From assembly GCF_014637405.1 (NCBI RefSeq), contig NZ_BMEY01000013.1, positions 1 to 64,000 on the forward strand: a stretch of 64,000 nucleotides of DNA, written 5' to 3'. Origin of the DNA: Ornithinibacillus halotolerans (GTDB lineage Bacteria; Bacillota; Bacilli; Bacillales; Amphibacillaceae). Positions 55,323-62,472 of the stretch are shown in pieces. The notes under the pieces were generated by a model. That model had not been told where the DNA came from, ran no database searches, and saw nothing but the letters and a program-made list of their open reading frames with translations. Each line of letters starts with the position of its first letter. The stretch's first letter is position 1. Made by a program: the position numbers and the translations under genes.

Positions 55323-56219
55323 TTATTTAGAAAACAGTCCACAATTGCTTAGTATTTCATCTGTGCCAAGTAAGGTAGCTTCTTCTATCCCCACATTATT
55401 GGTTTCCATGAAAGACTGCACTGCATGGTAGCCTACTGCATAACCAGCAAATGATGATAAGCCAACAGGTTGATAGCCTTGTTCCTTTGCAATGGTATCA
55501 CCAAACATATAACTGCTGACCTCAGCAAACCCTTTAATATCTAAAGCATCCTTTATAACTTCTTTTGAATATTCTAAGTCCTCTTTATCAAAAGAAGTAA
55601 CCCAAGGTCCTAAAAGATCTTCTCCATAAAGTTCTTTTGCAAATGACTCAGCTAAACCCTCTATAATTAAGTAATCACCAACGGTAACGTCTCCATGATC
55701 CCAATCAAAATATGAAAAACGGATATTATGATGGAATTCATGTGCAATTACAGCAGGAATCCTTGGAATATTATAGGAGTTTGGGTAAATAGATACTTGA
55801 ATAAACCCTGGAATTCCTCCAAAACCACAATAACCTTTTTGTAATTCGAGCTTCTTCGGGTCAGCTATATACATACCAAATCTCAATTCATCAGCATTAA
55901 TATTTATATTATTTTTTTCAATAAAATCAATACAATGATTCAAAGTGCTATGTGCTGTTTGAAGAGCCTGAATTTCTTTTAAACTTTCTAATGCTTGTCT
56001 TCCAGTTTGAGTATCTGATACATTAAGATAGCCAAGCATATTTGTAGCCATTATTACATCATACCCATTAGGTTGCTTAGCCTTTAATGGAACATTAATC
56101 ATATTCCACATCTTTTCAAAAGGCTTCATCATTGAGTACCGATAAAAATTTTCTTTATCTTCTTCCATTGAAAACAATTTATCGTATTGTTCAATTGTAT
56201 CCTCAATTATTATTTTCAT
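55323..56219 (-). CDS. DUF2268 zinc metallopeptidase (YjaZ-like), passenger gene
   Basis: 298-aa predicted metallopeptidase. HEFHH (160-164) is the HExxH zinc motif, with a likely third ligand Glu187 or Glu191 in IIEGLAESFA, as in DUF2268/YjaZ proteins. CGFGGIPGFIQVSIYPNSYN precedes the motif and holds the family strand. It has no signal peptide, so it acts in the cytosol. ATG 56219 has GAGGTGG upstream and overlaps the end of the merR gene by 17 bases, so the two are translated together. The substrate is unknown; pairing with a TipAS regulator suggests it answers a small-molecule or antibiotic signal (inference). Confidence 0.85.
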   Translation of the reverse strand: MKIIIEDTIEQYDKLFSMEEDKENFYRYSMMKPFEKMWNMINVPLKAKQPNGYDVIMATNMLGYLNVSDTQTGRQALESLKEIQALQTAHSTLNHCIDFIEKNNININADELRFGMYIADPKKLELQKGYCGFGGIPGFIQVSIYPNSYNIPRIPAVIAHEFHHNIRFSYFDWDHGDVTVGDYLIIEGLAESFAKELYGEDLLGPWVTSFDKEDLEYSKEVIKDALDIKGFAEVSSYMFGDTIAKEQGYQPVGLSSFAGYAVGYHAVQSFMETNNVGIEEATLLGTDEILSNCGLFSK

Positions 56220-56979
56220 TGCTACCACCTCTTATTTGATTATTCGTAAAGACCTCCATCGCCTCACTCATGAGTTTTGCTAAACCCTCACCATACTGAT
56301 CTATATTTTTTGTGAAACGTTCATCATTAATATAAAGTTGACCTAATCCATAAAAGGCATCAAGAGAGTACTTACTAAAATTTTCATTTAAAAAGTCATA
56401 CCATTGTTTAATTGTTGCTTGTACCTCTTGGGATTCGGGGGATTGATCACGAAGGCATGCAAGTTTATTGAAGATCATATCCCATCTATCAGATAAATCA
56501 TTTTGTTCATCTTTGGACATTCCCTTTAGTTTTGCGTTTATCTCATCAATAGATTGATTTCCCCAACGGCGACGAGCCTCTTCTTCAAATTGGTTGAATC
56601 CAACGTTAATTCCCTCAAACCTCTCTTCATTCGTCATTTGTATTTCTCCCGCCATATGTTTAATCGTCTTATCAATGGTTTCAATCATTTTATCGACTTT
56701 TTTTCGTTTCTCAATCAACATTTTTCGTTGTAAAATCAATGCTTCTTGTCGGTTAAATAAAGGGCTGTTAATAATCTTTTTAATTTCCTTTAAGGTGAAT
56801 CCAAGTTCCTTGAAAAATAAAATTTGTTGTAATGTTTCAAGGTTTTCTTCTGAATAGAGTCGATAACCAGAATCAGTGATTTCTTTTGGGGTCAACAATC
56901 CAATCTGATCATAATGATGAAGTGTACGAATACTAACACCAACCAATTCTGCCACTTCTTTTACCTTCATATCCATCAC
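56203..56979 (-). CDS. MerR-family regulator with TipAS domain, passenger gene
   Basis: 258-aa activator. N-terminal MerR HTH (KVKEVAELVGVSIRTLHHYD, GLLTPKEITDSGYRLYSEE), a dimerisation coiled coil (about 75-108), and a C-terminal TipAS ligand domain (about 112-250, with RRRWGNQ, DRWDMIFNKLACLRDQ, WYDFLNE, YGLGQLYINDERF). Relatives such as TipA, Mta and SkgA bind thiopeptide or other drugs and switch on their own promoter. GGAGGTG precedes GTG 56979 and ATG 56976, either of which could start it. The promoter upstream has the 19-base spacer MerR proteins need. Confidence 0.92.
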   Translation of the reverse strand: MMDMKVKEVAELVGVSIRTLHHYDQIGLLTPKEITDSGYRLYSEENLETLQQILFFKELGFTLKEIKKIINSPLFNRQEALILQRKMLIEKRKKVDKMIETIDKTIKHMAGEIQMTNEERFEGINVGFNQFEEEARRRWGNQSIDEINAKLKGMSKDEQNDLSDRWDMIFNKLACLRDQSPESQEVQATIKQWYDFLNENFSKYSLDAFYGLGQLYINDERFTKNIDQYGEGLAKLMSEAMEVFTNNQIRGGSNENNN

Positions 56980-57000
56980 TTTGCACCTCCTTCAATTACC

Positions 57001-57031
57001 ACTATAGAGTATTACGTTACGTTAGAGTCAA
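57001..57031 (-). promoter_or_regulatory. MerR-type promoter with 19-bp spacer
   Basis: On the minus strand, -35 TTGACT (57026-57031), 19-base spacer, -10 TATAGT (57001-57006). The spacer holds an imperfect dyad built on ACGT-T-ACGT and GAGT/GACTC arms. Over-long spacers corrected by DNA distortion are the hallmark of MerR-family control. Confidence 0.78.
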
Positions 57032-57127
57032 TAGAAAGAAGATACTTTATAAAAAGGGATTTTGTATTGAAATACTTATTTTTAAATGAAGAGCTTTTTT
57101 GTGAGCAATTATGAGGGTTTATAAGAA

Positions 57128-57151
57128 TTCCACACTATTATCCGATTTACG
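57128..57151 (-). repeat. Subterminal second copy of the right end
   Basis: Read inward it contains AATCGGATAATAGTGTGGAA, which differs from the left terminal repeat at one position over that stretch and is closer to it than the true right end is. It lacks the GGG tip and has no duplication beside it. It lies 31 bases inside the right terminal repeat. Confidence 0.8.
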
Positions 57152-57182
57152 ATAAGATAAACATTATCTATTTATTTGGGGT

Positions 57183-57207
57183 TTTCCACACGATAATCCG
57201 AATACCC
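57183..57207 (-). repeat. Right terminal inverted repeat
   Basis: Read inward it starts GGGTATTCGGA and ends CGTGTGGAAA. It is directly followed by the second CAAAAAAA duplication. Confidence 0.9.
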
Positions 57208-57215
57208 CAAAAAAA
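57208..57215. repeat. Right copy of 8-bp target-site duplication
   Basis: CAAAAAAA, identical to 53830-53837. Downstream, TTATGCAGGGTAA restores the original end of the DedA-like reading frame. Confidence 0.9.
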
Positions 57216-57231
57216 TTATGCAGGGTAAGCC

Positions 57232-57265
57232 AAAAGAGGTAGATTGATGAATCTACCTCTTTTTT
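57232..57265. terminator. Bidirectional terminator (original end of the DedA-like gene)
   Basis: 14-bp stem AAAAGAGGTAGATT (57232-57245) with AATCTACCTCTTTT (57250-57263), followed by TTTTT on the plus strand and TTTT on the minus strand. It now lies 3.4 kb from the interrupted gene it once ended. Confidence 0.85.
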
Positions 57266-57269
57266 GAAC

Positions 57270-57479
57270 TTATTCATGAATAAAATAGGTTAATTGATCG
57301 GCTTCTTTATCCCATTCAACTCCTACTTCAATTTCTTTTCCTTTACTATTTCCAACAAAAAAATTTCGATCACCATGTTCACCTGCAACAGAGAGTTGTT
57401 TTTCAAATTCTTTTGAAACATCCTCACCTAAAATATTGTTTACGTGATTTATGGCTTTTTCATGTGATAAGTACTTCAT
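57270..57479 (-). CDS. 69-aa protein of unknown function
   Basis: Small acidic protein, unrecognised: MKYLSHEKAINHVNNILGED start, a central GEHGDRNFFVG turn, and an EIEVGVEWDKEADQLTYFIHE end that looks like paired strands. A good TAGGAG site precedes the ATG, and it ends at the two-way terminator. The next upstream small gene is 35 bases away on the same strand and may be cotranscribed. Confidence 0.7.
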   Translation of the reverse strand: MKYLSHEKAINHVNNILGEDVSKEFEKQLSVAGEHGDRNFFVGNSKGKEIEVGVEWDKEADQLTYFIHE

Positions 57480-57514
57480 TCCTATGCTCCTAATTCGTTT
57501 TCATGGGTCATTTA

Positions 57515-57634
57515 CTATTTATTTTTATCTACTTCTTCAGCTAATTGTTCAAATGGCTTTACTTTACCGTGTGGGTTATTTGCATTTTTCTTAGCACGCT
57601 TTTGCCTTTCTTTCTCTCTGTTTGTACGAGTCAA
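57515..57634 (-). CDS. 39-aa basic small protein
   Basis: TTG start at 57634 six bases after AGAGGTG. The product reads MTRTNREKERQKRAKKNANN then PHGKVKPFEQLAEEVDKNK. The NPHGKVK-F-x-LA pattern recalls a group of uncharacterised small bacillus proteins (possibly DUF6254), which I cannot confirm. The highly charged, Trp-free composition suits a spore or nucleic-acid-bound peptide. It lies between two other small genes on the same strand. Confidence 0.62.
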   Translation of the reverse strand: MTRTNREKERQKRAKKNANNPHGKVKPFEQLAEEVDKNK

Positions 57635-57660
57635 TTTGGACACCTCTTTTTATGATATAA

Positions 57661-57828
57661 TTACTGACTTTCGCGATTACTTTTACGAGCTTTTTTTGCT
57701 TTTTCTTTATGTGCTTGATTTGCCTTAGCACTTCCAAATTCGGTTGAAAACTCTGTATCCTGCTTACTAGAATCAAACCCTTGTTTGTTTTTTTGATCAG
57801 GTTTATTTTTCTTTGTTCGTTTAGCCAT
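57661..57828 (-). CDS. 55-aa small protein resembling gamma-type SASP
   Basis: ATG 57828 follows AAGGAGGGAAAGGG. The product is very hydrophilic (about a third Lys/Arg) and contains DTEFSTEFGSAKANQAHKEK, which resembles the repeated EFGTEFASETNAQ segment of gamma-type small acid-soluble spore proteins, in a single copy. It could serve as a storage or coat protein in spores; the likeness is short, so this is tentative. It lies 26 bases before the 39-aa gene. Confidence 0.55.
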   Translation of the reverse strand: MAKRTKKNKPDQKNKQGFDSSKQDTEFSTEFGSAKANQAHKEKAKKARKSNRESQ

Positions 57829-57902
57829 CCCTTTCCCTCCTTTTTATTTAGTATGGAAAGGGAATTCTATAATATACAGTTAGGTAAAATCACATTAATA
57901 AA

Positions 57903-58595
57903 TTACTCTCCTAGTAGCTCTCTAGTTCTATTTAATATTTCTTCATCTTTTAGACGAAACTTAAATTCCACTCTACGCGAAGCTTCTGGACTATACTCTC
58001 CATTTTCACCGGTTCGAGAATCTGTATATGATTTACTATTCACTGTTAATTTCTCTTCTAATTCAGACTGTATATTTTTATAGGGAAAATTATCTCCTAA
58101 AATATACGAAGCAACACTATAGGCACGGTTTTGAGCTAGTTCTAAATTATATAAGTACCCACCCGCTCTGTCTGTATGCCCCTCAATAATTATTTCAGCA
58201 ACATACTCTTCATATTCACTTCCTAATAGTACATCCAAATATTTCGGAACAAATTCATCCAAAAACTGGAAAGATTCTTGTTTTAATTCAGCTTTATCAA
58301 ATTCAAACAAAATATCTGTTTCAAATATGATTGCTCCAGTTTTTTCATCGACTTTAATACCAGTACCACTAAATTCTGTTTTTAAATCATTCACTAAATT
58401 TACCCTTACCCCCATTATTTGATCAATTGTTCGTTTCATTTCCTCAATTTGAAATGATTTAATGACCATCATTACAATAAAAATTAGTATAAAACAAAGT
58501 AATATTACCGTTAATACATCCGTAAAAGATGGCCAAAATTGACCTTCATCGCTCTCCTTTTTAAATAAACGTTGATATTTAGTATCCATTGTCAT
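57903..58595 (-). CDS. MotB/OmpA-like stator protein (ZorB-like)
   Basis: 230-aa protein with one membrane helix (about 22-48) and a C-terminal OmpA/MotB peptidoglycan-binding domain. Asp26 in FWPSFTDVLTVILLCF is at the place of the proton-carrying Asp of MotB and ZorB. The OmpA motif GHTDRAGGYLYNLELAQNRA (139-158) keeps its Asp and Arg ligands. It is shorter than flagellar MotB and lacks its plug-type linker. Its start overlaps the end of the MotA-like gene by 17 bases (ATG 58595, or ATG 58589 with better spacing), so the two are made together as one motor. No flagellar gene is nearby. Confidence 0.85.
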   Translation of the reverse strand: MTMDTKYQRLFKKESDEGQFWPSFTDVLTVILLCFILIFIVMMVIKSFQIEEMKRTIDQIMGVRVNLVNDLKTEFSGTGIKVDEKTGAIIFETDILFEFDKAELKQESFQFLDEFVPKYLDVLLGSEYEEYVAEIIIEGHTDRAGGYLYNLELAQNRAYSVASYILGDNFPYKNIQSELEEKLTVNSKSYTDSRTGENGEYSPEASRRVEFKFRLKDEEILNRTRELLGE

Positions 58596-60408
58596 TCATC
58601 CCTATACCTGGTTGTCTAGTTGGAACTTGATTACTTACGACACTTAATTGTCTTATTAATGCTTGCATTTCTCTTGCTAACTCTTGTACCATTCTTTGAG
58701 TATATTGAGCATTGCCTTGTTGAATCTGTTCATTAATACGCTTAATGTCCATGAATTCACGTTTCATATTGTCATTTATTTGATCCATTACACTAGAAAT
58801 ATTTCGGACTACTTGGTCCATCCGATTACTAAACGAACCTTCAAAACTGGATACGTAATTTGAAAGTGTATCCTTTAAAATTCCAACACTTGTTTCAATT
58901 TGATTTTCTCTATGATTAAATCCTTGATTCATTTGCGATATTTTCGAATCCAGTTCTTGCATTAATTGATTATTTTTTATACTCACTTGTTCAAAAGTCT
59001 TCGTTACATCCCGTAAATTTCTTTCAAATGTCATTGACTCTGTTGTATGTTCTTTTAAATGATTACTAAATGTCCGATTAAAATGTTTCAGTTCTTCAAA
59101 TCGATCAGAAAGTAAATGCTTATATTCATTTTGAGTTTGATTGATAATGGTAAGTGCTTCAGGTAAATTAGATATTGTTCCCCCAAGCCGATCAAAATCT
59201 CTCGATAGTTCAGCTAAATAATTCGAAATATCTCCCATTCTTGAAGATAAATCTGAACCAAAGATGGCTTTTAATTCACTATTATTAGTCTCCATTCTCT
59301 TTACTAACTGATTAGTTTGACTCATAATTTTACTGTAAGAATCAGAGACGGCTTTTTGTCCCTGTAAAATAGATGACGTAAAATTCTTTAGTTCTTCTAC
59401 TGTATTAAGAAATTGAAGTAATGTTTGCTTTTGTAGTTCAGAGGCTTCCATAACCTTTTCATGAGTTCCTTCAACAACTTTGACCATTCGCTCATTTTTA
59501 TCATCGACACGCTTAAAGTAATCAAAAAGGGATTCAAAATTATCATTTAATCGATTTGTTCCTTCACCGAATCCATGAGTTACATCTTTCATTTCATGGA
59601 ATAAACGATGAAATTCTTCTAGATTGCTTTTTAGCCCTTCATTAAACAATGCTAAATCTTTCGCAGATTGTTGTAAGCCTGTTGTATATTCTTGGAAACC
59701 TGCAAATGCCTGTTCAATGTTCCCTAATGATTGTTGATTGGTATCTTGTAGACTAATAATCGAATCGTTTATTCTTTCTGAAACCTCGATAAGTTTAGTT
59801 AAATTATTGTCATGATGACCTTCTAATTGTGATTCAACTTTTAACATAATATCTGTCAGCATATGTTCGGTATTTAAGACTTTCAGTAAAATAGTCATTA
59901 TTAAGGATGAGCCCATTCCTACAATACTCGTATAAAAAGCCACATCGATTCCAGTAAGAACTGCGGCAATATTTTCAATTAATTGATCTCCGCTTGAACT
60001 AATGTTACCTAATGAAATCGTTAGTCCAATGAAAGTACCAAGTACCCCAATTAAAATAAATACCGAAACAGTCATTTGAATCATTTTTATCAAATTGACT
60101 ACTGGTAATCCAAATACGCGCCAACTTGAAAAACGTTCTTGAACAAAAGTTTCTACTGATATAGGTTCTTCTTTTACTTTTTCTTCATATTGTTTTTGAA
60201 ATTCTTGTAATGGTTCAACATTAATTTGGTTTGTGTCACTTATGTAATTTCTTAGTTTTTTGAGTTTAGTATAAAGTGCAATATGTCCAATTAACGTAAC
60301 AACAAAACCAATAAATAGAACCATAAAAATCAGTTCAATCAGTGGACTAGAAAGTATAGAAGCTGCTTTTTCTTCACTCGTAAACATCTCTAAGATAAAC
60401 TGAACCAT
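58579..60408 (-). CDS. MotA/TolQ/ExbB-like proton channel with long coiled-coil tail (ZorA-like)
   Basis: 609-aa protein. Membrane helices at about 22-44, 110-145 and 165-195 include the MotA/ExbB signatures VLGTFIGLTISLG and GIDVAFYTSIVGMGSSL. The remaining 400 residues form a long cytosolic helical coil (for example NIEQAFAGFQEYTTGLQQSA, and SNRMDQVVRNISSVMDQIND) ending in a Gln-rich segment. Such a tail is characteristic of ZorA of the Zorya phage-defence system and absent from flagellar MotA. ATG 60408 has GGGAGAGG five bases before it. The Zorya effectors ZorC, ZorD and ZorE are not seen nearby, so defence is only a possibility; another envelope motor role is equally open. Confidence 0.82.
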   Translation of the reverse strand: MVQFILEMFTSEEKAASILSSPLIELIFMVLFIGFVVTLIGHIALYTKLKKLRNYISDTNQINVEPLQEFQKQYEEKVKEEPISVETFVQERFSSWRVFGLPVVNLIKMIQMTVSVFILIGVLGTFIGLTISLGNISSSGDQLIENIAAVLTGIDVAFYTSIVGMGSSLIMTILLKVLNTEHMLTDIMLKVESQLEGHHDNNLTKLIEVSERINDSIISLQDTNQQSLGNIEQAFAGFQEYTTGLQQSAKDLALFNEGLKSNLEEFHRLFHEMKDVTHGFGEGTNRLNDNFESLFDYFKRVDDKNERMVKVVEGTHEKVMEASELQKQTLLQFLNTVEELKNFTSSILQGQKAVSDSYSKIMSQTNQLVKRMETNNSELKAIFGSDLSSRMGDISNYLAELSRDFDRLGGTISNLPEALTIINQTQNEYKHLLSDRFEELKHFNRTFSNHLKEHTTESMTFERNLRDVTKTFEQVSIKNNQLMQELDSKISQMNQGFNHRENQIETSVGILKDTLSNYVSSFEGSFSNRMDQVVRNISSVMDQINDNMKREFMDIKRINEQIQQGNAQYTQRMVQELAREMQALIRQLSVVSNQVPTRQPGIGMNDNGY

Positions 60409-60433
60409 AACGACCTCTCCCAACAAAAAATCA

Positions 60434-60461
60434 TTTATACATCCTATTCAAAGACAAGCAA
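60434..60461 (-). promoter_or_regulatory. Likely promoter of the ZorA/ZorB-like pair
   Basis: On the minus strand, -35 TTGCTT (60456-60461), 16 bases, -10 TATAAA (60434-60439), about 25 bases before the coding start. Confidence 0.5.
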
Positions 60462-60475
60462 AAACATGCTTTAAA

Positions 60476-60488
60476 GGTGTCTGACACC
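60476..60488. repeat. GGTGTC-T-GACACC palindrome
   Basis: A perfect 6-bp inverted repeat with one central base just upstream of the motor-pair promoter. It could be an operator, or one of the short dispersed palindromes that occur in many bacillus genomes; a genome-wide count would tell. Confidence 0.5.
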
Positions 60489-60518
60489 ACCCGAAAAATG
60501 TCATATTGTGCCGAATAT

Positions 60519-60552
60519 AAAAAAGCTTTTCATCGATAACGACGAAAAGCTC
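60519..60552 (-). terminator. Rho-independent terminator after the alanyl-tRNA editing gene
   Basis: 8-bp stem AGCTTTTC (60524-60531) with GAAAAGCT (60544-60551) and six T on the minus strand. Confidence 0.82.
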
Positions 60553-60564
60553 TAATTTAAAACA

Positions 60565-61773
60565 CTAGTTTTTCATATCAAAAAATGTACTAACAATTAA
60601 ATCAAACAATTCTTCCTTCGATTGAGTTTTTTCCCCTCCACCTTGAGCAATATTTTCATTGCCTCCCCCTTTTCCATTTATCTTCGGTAGTACAATTTTA
60701 ATTAGTTGATTCATATTTATCGGTAGATTTTCTCCTTTTGCACAAACAAGCTGAAGCTTGTCACTTGTTTCATTTACTATACAAATGAATGATTCACTTG
60801 ATAAATTTGCTATTTTCTTTGCCAATTGCTGAAGGACAGCCATTGGTTTATTCTCAGAAGATATCTTAATTACCGATTGGCCCTCTATTATTTCAGCCTT
60901 TTCAATATAAGTAGTTGCTTCATAATCAACAATTTCCATCTGTAATGTAGCGATCTGTTTTTCATATTCACTCATTTGAGCTAACATTTGTTCCGTAACA
61001 ACTTCTAATTTTTCTTGTGGTGCACTTAGTAGTTTGGTTAGTCGTTGAATTACTTGATGTTTTGTGCGGAGTTGTTGTCTCACTCTTCTACCACATACAA
61101 AGTAAACACGAATATGCTTTTTATGTTTTTCCCAATGTAATACTTGAATGGATCCAACTTCACCTGTTGAACGAGGATGTGTTCCTCCACAGCCGTTATA
61201 ATCAAATTCAGGGATGATGACAAGACGAATATTTTCCGTAACAGCTAATTCTTTTCTTAACTTATATTTATTAATTTCTTGTTTTGTAACCCATTTTGTT
61301 TCAATTGGACGATTCTCAAGAATAATTAAATTTGCCATTCTCTCTGTTTGGATAACTTCATCTTCAGTTAGAGAGTCTGTGTGTAAATCAATCGAACATA
61401 ATTCAGTACCTAAATGAAAGCTTATCGTTTCATACTTATACTCTTCGGCAAAGGCAGCTGATAATATATGTTGACCAGCATGCTGCTGCATATGATCCAT
61501 TCTTCTATCCCAGTTAATTTCACCGACACATAATTCTTCTTTATTAATTGGTTCTTCTATGTAATGTCTTATTTCTCCATCAATTTCTTCTACATCATAA
61601 ACTTTTACTTCATTCAATGTACCTATATCATGCGGTTGTCCGCCACCAGTTGGATAAAAAGCGGTTTGCTCTAATATAGCAAAGTATTTGCCATCATCAT
61701 CCTGTTCGATTTTTTCTACTCTAGATGAAAACCTTCCTAAATATTGATCCTGATAATACAATTTCTCCGACAT
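60565..61773 (-). CDS. Alanyl-tRNA editing protein AlaX with DHHA1 domain
   Basis: 402-aa stand-alone editing enzyme that removes Ser or Gly from mischarged alanyl-tRNA. The start FYPTGGGQPHD region leads to the zinc motif HAGQH (98-102) and the second metal pair in GCGGTHPRSTGE. The C-terminal DHHA1 part ends with KGGGNENIAQGGG, as in AlaRS. Length fits the long AlaX type. The ribosome binding site is weak (GGCGGTG). It is a single gene with a terminator. Confidence 0.93.
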   Translation of the reverse strand: MSEKLYYQDQYLGRFSSRVEKIEQDDDGKYFAILEQTAFYPTGGGQPHDIGTLNEVKVYDVEEIDGEIRHYIEEPINKEELCVGEINWDRRMDHMQQHAGQHILSAAFAEEYKYETISFHLGTELCSIDLHTDSLTEDEVIQTERMANLIILENRPIETKWVTKQEINKYKLRKELAVTENIRLVIIPEFDYNGCGGTHPRSTGEVGSIQVLHWEKHKKHIRVYFVCGRRVRQQLRTKHQVIQRLTKLLSAPQEKLEVVTEQMLAQMSEYEKQIATLQMEIVDYEATTYIEKAEIIEGQSVIKISSENKPMAVLQQLAKKIANLSSESFICIVNETSDKLQLVCAKGENLPINMNQLIKIVLPKINGKGGGNENIAQGGGEKTQSKEELFDLIVSTFFDMKN

Positions 61774-61917
61774 TTAAACACCGCCTAATCCCAATAATCT
61801 TATGTATACTATAACTTTTCAACATAGAAAATTAAAGTGATGGTATGTTACTAATAGAAATGTGGTTGTGTAGCTTTAACAATGGAAGACAAGCATTGAA
61901 ACCAAAAATTGTAGCAT

Positions 61918-61961
61918 ATTGAAAAAGGAAGTAACTTTGAAACATAGTTACTTCCCTTTTG
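61918..61961 (-). terminator. Rho-independent terminator after the mscS remnant
   Basis: On the minus strand AAAAGGGAAGTAACT pairs with AGTTACTTCCTTTTT around an eight-base loop, ending in a T run. Confidence 0.83.
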
Positions 61962-61967
61962 ATATTC

Positions 61968-62331
61968 CTACACCTGTTTACTAATATTCACTTGGTGTGG
62001 ATACGGTATTTCAATATTATTTTTATCGAGTGCTTCCTTCATTGCTTTTCTTAATTTACGTTCAACTCCCCATTGCTCTCCGTTTTTTGTCTTCCCAATA
62101 GCTCGTAAAAAGTAAGAAATAGGCAAAGAGATTTTTCGAAATAGATTCTAATGTTTTCGCCCTACCAGAATTCATTTCATTTTGTTTTCGAATAAACACT
62201 CTTTCAATTGCCTTATTACCAATTGATTTAATGATAAAATAGGCAATTATTATGGCTAGGAGTTTTAGCGCAATAATGCCAATATCCAACAACAACTCTG
62301 ACCAATTGATATGTTCTATCCATTCTAACAT
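61968..62331 (-). pseudogene. MscS mechanosensitive channel remnant with internal deletion
   Basis: The first 75 codons encode a normal small-conductance channel start: MLEWIEHINWSELLLDIGII, a first helix and NSGRAKTLESISKNLFAYFLL. Then the frame runs out as TSYWEDKKRRAMGS and stops at 62062. In another frame the DNA just past this point encodes a true MscS C-terminus: FLRAIGKTKNGEQWGVERK, then LRKAMKEALDKNNIEIPYPHQ and a stop at 61968. About 150-200 residues holding the pore helix and beta domain are missing and the ends are out of frame. The junction lies near 62125. The start (AGAGGTG before ATG 62331) and terminator are intact, so the loss looks fairly recent. Confidence 0.85.
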
Positions 62332-62427
62332 CCAAACACCTCTTCTATAAAATCTAGTAATCTGGCTATAAGTAGACTACTATATTAAGATTATTACCCG
62401 AAATCTATGAATATATAACACCATAAA

Positions 62428-62472
62428 AATGAGTAGAGCCAAGCACTTATTATTCAAGTGCTTGGCTCTACT
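62428..62472 (-). terminator. Rho-independent terminator after the STM3941-like gene
   Basis: 17-bp stem AGTAGAGCCAAGCACTT (62432-62448) with its complement (62456-62472), followed by CATTTTTATGG on the minus strand. It abuts the stop codon. Confidence 0.88.

Larger units (their letters stand above)
53838..57207. mobile_element. ISL3-family element with two passenger genes
   Basis: A 3370-bp unit bounded by 25-bp imperfect inverted repeats (21/25 identical) and flanked by identical 8-bp duplications. It holds an ISL3 transposase, a MerR/TipAS regulator and a DUF2268 metallopeptidase, all on the minus strand. The transposase has its DDE residues, so the element may still move. It interrupts the last codons of the DedA/YqaA-like gene. 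ISL3 elements with passengers, such as ISPpu12 with a MerR-type regulator, are known, but I do not know this passenger set. The family name comes from transposase sequence and duplication length. Confidence 0.92.

Noticed and set aside
53838-57207. Composite transposon or prophage remnant
   Set aside because: There is one transposase only, the ends are simple inverted repeats with an 8-bp duplication, and no phage gene is present; a single ISL3 unit with cargo explains all.
57903-60408. Complete Zorya defence system
   Set aside because: Only ZorA/ZorB-like genes are present; flanking genes are small spore-type proteins and AlaX, with no helicase, ZorC or nuclease gene within the window.
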